This document shows, in pieces, positions 62,901 through 64,000 of a stretch of DNA of 64,000 nt; the stretch's first letter is position 1; each line of letters opens with the position of its first letter. Position numbers and translations under genes: made by a program. The notes below the pieces were generated by a model. That model was not told the origin of the DNA and did no database searches. It was given only the letters and a program-made list of their open reading frames with translations. The DNA is from Tubiluchus corallicola. Its lineage: Eukaryota > Priapulida > Priapulimorpha > Priapulimorphida > Tubiluchidae. The DNA lies in the NCBI GenBank assembly GCA_030141605.1, contig JAQGDQ010000016.1, positions 667,499 to 731,498 on the forward strand, written 5' to 3'.

Positions 62901-63378
62901 ACAGGAAGTCACATTGCCAAAAACTGCCATGTTGCGCAAATTTTGTTTTTAAGCCCATTTTAATGTCTTTCTTTTTCTGTACTTTTTTAGATTTGATTAC
63001 GGTGAAAAGTTCTGGATTATCAAATACAAGCATTTCACGTGTTCCTGTGGTGCAGAGAAGTGTAAATATTCAAAGGACACTATTCAAACTACTCTCAACA
63101 ATTATTACACAGCATTGGCCGATCAGGGCATAGATGTGTCCGACAAAATCCATTCTGATCACAAAAGTCTACCTCCTGAGGTGGTGTTTTCTGAGAACGT
63201 TTCAAATGGACCAGTCAACTGCAAAGGAGAATTATACGGAGAATCTCTGTCAACTGCTGCAAAAGTTGAACAGTTAAATGGTATGGAAGAGCCTGTTTTC
63301 CTTGAACAAGAATCTAATAAGTCAGCAGTGGACCAAGCGAGTGCAGATGCAGACTTACCACAAGGAATGCAGTTATGA
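38438..63378 (+). CDS. EHMT: Histone H3K9 methyltransferase EHMT (G9a/GLP), 22 coding exons
   Basis: G9a/GLP enzymes use S-adenosylmethionine to mono- and dimethylate H3K9 in euchromatin. Coding exons: 38438-40096, 40271-40367, 40482-40544, 40711-40829, 42223-42339, 42678-42821, 43007-43191, 43349-43446, 44036-44182, 44300-44406, 44695-44817, 45275-45376, 45590-45694, 46111-46226, 47410-47512, 47704-47810, 49620-49767, 50512-50705, 55426-55512, 57538-57616, 59645-59820, 62991-63378. All junctions are GT/AG and in phase, giving 1487 aa (human proteins about 1210-1300). Domain order: acidic N-terminus with a basic tract (1-553), Cys-rich zinc domain (about 655-780), ankyrin repeats (about 850-1115), pre-SET (about 1131-1245), SET (about 1250-1363), post-SET (1376-1383) and an acidic tail of about 100 aa. 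NHLCEPN (1320-1326) and FDYG (1360-1363) are intact. One gene stands for the vertebrate EHMT1/EHMT2 pair. Confidence 0.96.
40953..41630. repeat. Possible hAT-like remnant in EHMT intron 4
   Basis: It begins TTTAGGGATGCACC, a terminal motif common in hAT MITEs, followed by ATCTGGACC. An inverted GGTCCAAATAT lies near 41610, with CCGGTTCC/GGATCCG blocks beside it. The match is weak and the right end is not precise. Confidence 0.35.
42223..43191 (+). other. EHMT exons 5-7: Cys-rich zinc domain
   Basis: These three exons encode the cysteine-rich module that precedes the ankyrin repeats in G9a/GLP. Visible signatures are [39 protein letters not shown] and CPHCG. The CCPGCG--C and HK-CA...CPHCG blocks match the vertebrate proteins closely. 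In vertebrates this region contributes to protein partnering and zinc binding. Confidence 0.9.
44036..47512 (+). other. EHMT exons 9-15: ankyrin repeats (H3K9me1/2 reader)
   Basis: About seven ankyrin units, roughly one per exon, start from [13 protein letters not shown] and end with [12 protein letters not shown]. The methyl-lysine cage of GLP is kept: W992 in GGWTP, W997 in LIWA, E1000 in ATEY and W1030 in LHWA. Their spacing (0, +5, +8, +38) is the same as in vertebrate GLP. The module should therefore still bind H3K9me1/2. Confidence 0.9.
46299..46875. repeat. Dispersed repeat, copy 2 (EHMT intron 14)
   Basis: It starts CAGGGGTACAAAAT and is collinear with 3677-4200. This copy keeps the minus-strand peptide block [17 protein letters not shown] but has more frame breaks. 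It lies wholly inside an intron. Confidence 0.65.
48246..48677 (+). mobile_element. Non-autonomous hAT-type element with intact 8-bp duplication
   Basis: The 432-bp element starts TAGGGGTGAGCATT, and its end, read in reverse complement, is TAGGGCTGAGCATT. It is flanked by perfect 8-bp direct repeats CTACACAT at 48238-48245 and 48678-48685, the target-site duplication size of hAT transposons. The interior is rich in TTCGAA-type sub-repeats and has no transposase. It lies in EHMT intron 16. Confidence 0.92.
49143..49551. mobile_element. MITE with about 48-bp terminal inverted repeats
   Basis: The left terminus (49143-49190) contains TTTCACAACTCTGACATTTC and AAGATGTCATAATCAT. The right terminus (49504-49551) carries the same blocks inverted. 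There is no coding interior. It is the second element in EHMT intron 16, about 465 bp from the hAT copy. Confidence 0.82.
51625..52650. mobile_element. Fold-back element with about 210-250 bp arms (EHMT intron 18)
   Basis: The left arm (about 51625-51832) begins ATGCAACAG and the right arm (about 52400-52650) ends CTGTTGCAT. Shared inverted blocks include GGAAAAACCAACCCTTG, CAACATTCATTGTATTT, AAATTACCAC, GCAAAAGAAA, ATCATTCTTATCT, AAACAAATCTCACTG and CAGTTCACTCA. The central loop of about 570 bp has no ORF of note. Confidence 0.82.
53899..53929. repeat. (TA)n microsatellite in EHMT intron 18
   Basis: An uninterrupted alternating TA run followed by an imperfect GTATA stretch. Confidence 0.95.
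54900..55075 (-). mobile_element. tRNA-derived SINE, copy C (inverted)
   Basis: On the minus strand it shows a tRNA-like head with a box A-like TATAGCCTAACGG and a box B GGTTCAAATCC (54994-55004). The family 3' part follows, with CAAGTTTGGCATCAAAATTT and AATTATTTGTGGG. A further box B-like GTTTAAATCC on the minus strand near 54845 may belong to a second truncated copy. Confidence 0.75.
55293..55385. repeat. Perfect 44-bp inverted repeat with a 5-base loop
   Basis: Arms 55293-55336 and 55342-55385 are exact reverse complements over all 44 bases. They are separated by CCAAT. The arm starts CATTAAGGGACATACCC and ends GACATGAGCATC. The structure ends 40 bases before the acceptor of EHMT exon 19. 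No terminal or target-site features of a transposon are visible. Confidence 0.97.
59821..62990 (+). other. EHMT intron 21
   Basis: A 3.2-kb intron between the two last coding exons. It contains the second copy of the 16545 module at about 61980-62200. ORFs at 60318-60500, 61030-61242 and 62308-62598 show no family features. Confidence 0.6.
61980..62200. repeat. Dispersed repeat module, second copy
   Basis: It shares ordered blocks with 16545-16860, in the same orientation: an AGCGGTAAATTTGAAATTTG block, GTGATGTCATCA, and GATGTTAAT followed by TATTATTTAA and CAGAAATG. Termini are not defined. Confidence 0.5.
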
Positions 63379-64000
63379 GCTTCTTGTCTGATAGTAACTT
63401 ATTGATTGGTGTTCGGGTTTTGTGTACAGCTTTTTTCTTGCTTTAAGTTTTTTGAGGGTTTTAGAGTATTTGACATTCAGTTTGTTTTTTCTGTTCATAT
63501 TATGTCATTTTTTATTTGCACCCATTTCCGATTTGCAAAGAATAATTAAGGAAATAAATTAGCTGTTTAAGGGGTTTTTGAATTCAAATACTAAAACCAT
63601 TGTAATAAAGAACATTATGATTTTGTTTTGTGCATTTTATGGCCTCACTTTCTTGTAAATATTAACTTCCTGCCTCATCCTGCTCTTATTATAGATTTTT
63701 ATACGATTCAATTAAACTACAATCATGTATTATCCCATCATGGTCTTTTACATTTGGTGTTTTTTATGTTCAACATTTTGATTTGATTTTTATTATTATC
63801 ATTAACATGCTATAACCGTGCACTTTTTGGATGATATTTATCGACAATAAACAGAATAAATAGTGCAATGTAGTTGTAATTAAATTAAATTAATTTCATT
63901 TGTTGTTTTTGTCCAGCTCATAGATGCATTTTAAACGCTATAAAAATTTAGTATGCTTACACTACGTTATTGAAATAACGTTTACTGAATTATATATATA
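63379..64000 (+). other. EHMT 3' UTR and candidate poly(A) signals
   Basis: AATAAA hexamers follow the stop codon at 63553-63558, 63604-63609, 63846-63851 and 63855-63860. The first pair would give a UTR of about 200-250 bases. Nothing else is recognisable up to the window end, which closes in a short TA run. Confidence 0.5.

Larger units (their letters stand above)
49620..63090 (+). other. EHMT exons 17-22: pre-SET, SET and post-SET
   Basis: The pre-SET cysteines of the Zn3Cys9 cluster are all present ([15 protein letters not shown] and [12 protein letters not shown]). The SET fold shows [58 protein letters not shown] and [11 protein letters not shown]. The post-SET cysteines C1376, C1378 and C1383, with C1323, can form the fourth zinc site. 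The enzyme should be active. NHL rather than NHH or NHS is the G9a-type variant. Confidence 0.94.

Overview
This is AT-rich eukaryotic DNA with split genes, GT/AG introns and long non-coding stretches full of degraded transposons and microsatellites. The gene content (a chordate-like XPA, a G9a/GLP histone methyltransferase and a TTLL4-like glutamylase) points to an invertebrate metazoan. A tunicate or another deuterostome would fit, but the sequence alone does not fix the phylum.

Layout. 1-4.5 kb: no convincing gene; a dispersed repeat and a candidate LINE tail. 4.55-6.25 kb (-): one uninterrupted ORF for a divergent TTLL4-type tubulin-tyrosine-ligase-like protein. 6.6-26.6 kb: a gene-poor block with trinucleotide and dinucleotide arrays, two degenerate minisatellites, a hAT-type MITE, LINE fragments and two tRNA-derived SINEs. 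26.66-32.77 kb (-): XPA, which I could assemble completely from six exons (268 aa, all junctions in phase). 33-38.4 kb: the intergenic gap between the divergently oriented XPA and EHMT genes, holding a decayed hAT transposase and a non-autonomous hAT-like copy. 38.44-63.38 kb (+): an EHMT (G9a/GLP) H3K9 methyltransferase, assembled from 22 coding exons (1487 aa). It has an acidic N-terminus, Cys-rich domain, ankyrin repeats, pre-SET, SET and post-SET. Its introns hold several TIR or fold-back elements, one inverted SINE and a perfect 44-bp inverted repeat.

The three genes have unrelated housekeeping or regulatory roles: microtubule glutamylation, nucleotide-excision repair and H3K9 mono/dimethylation. 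Nothing suggests a gene cluster. I found no clear new multi-gene system. The most unusual items are the perfect hairpin at 55293-55385, the reiterated SIM-like motifs and histone-mimic ARKS motif in the EHMT N-terminus, the intronless TTLL4-like gene with altered active-site loops, and the dense set of hAT-related elements.
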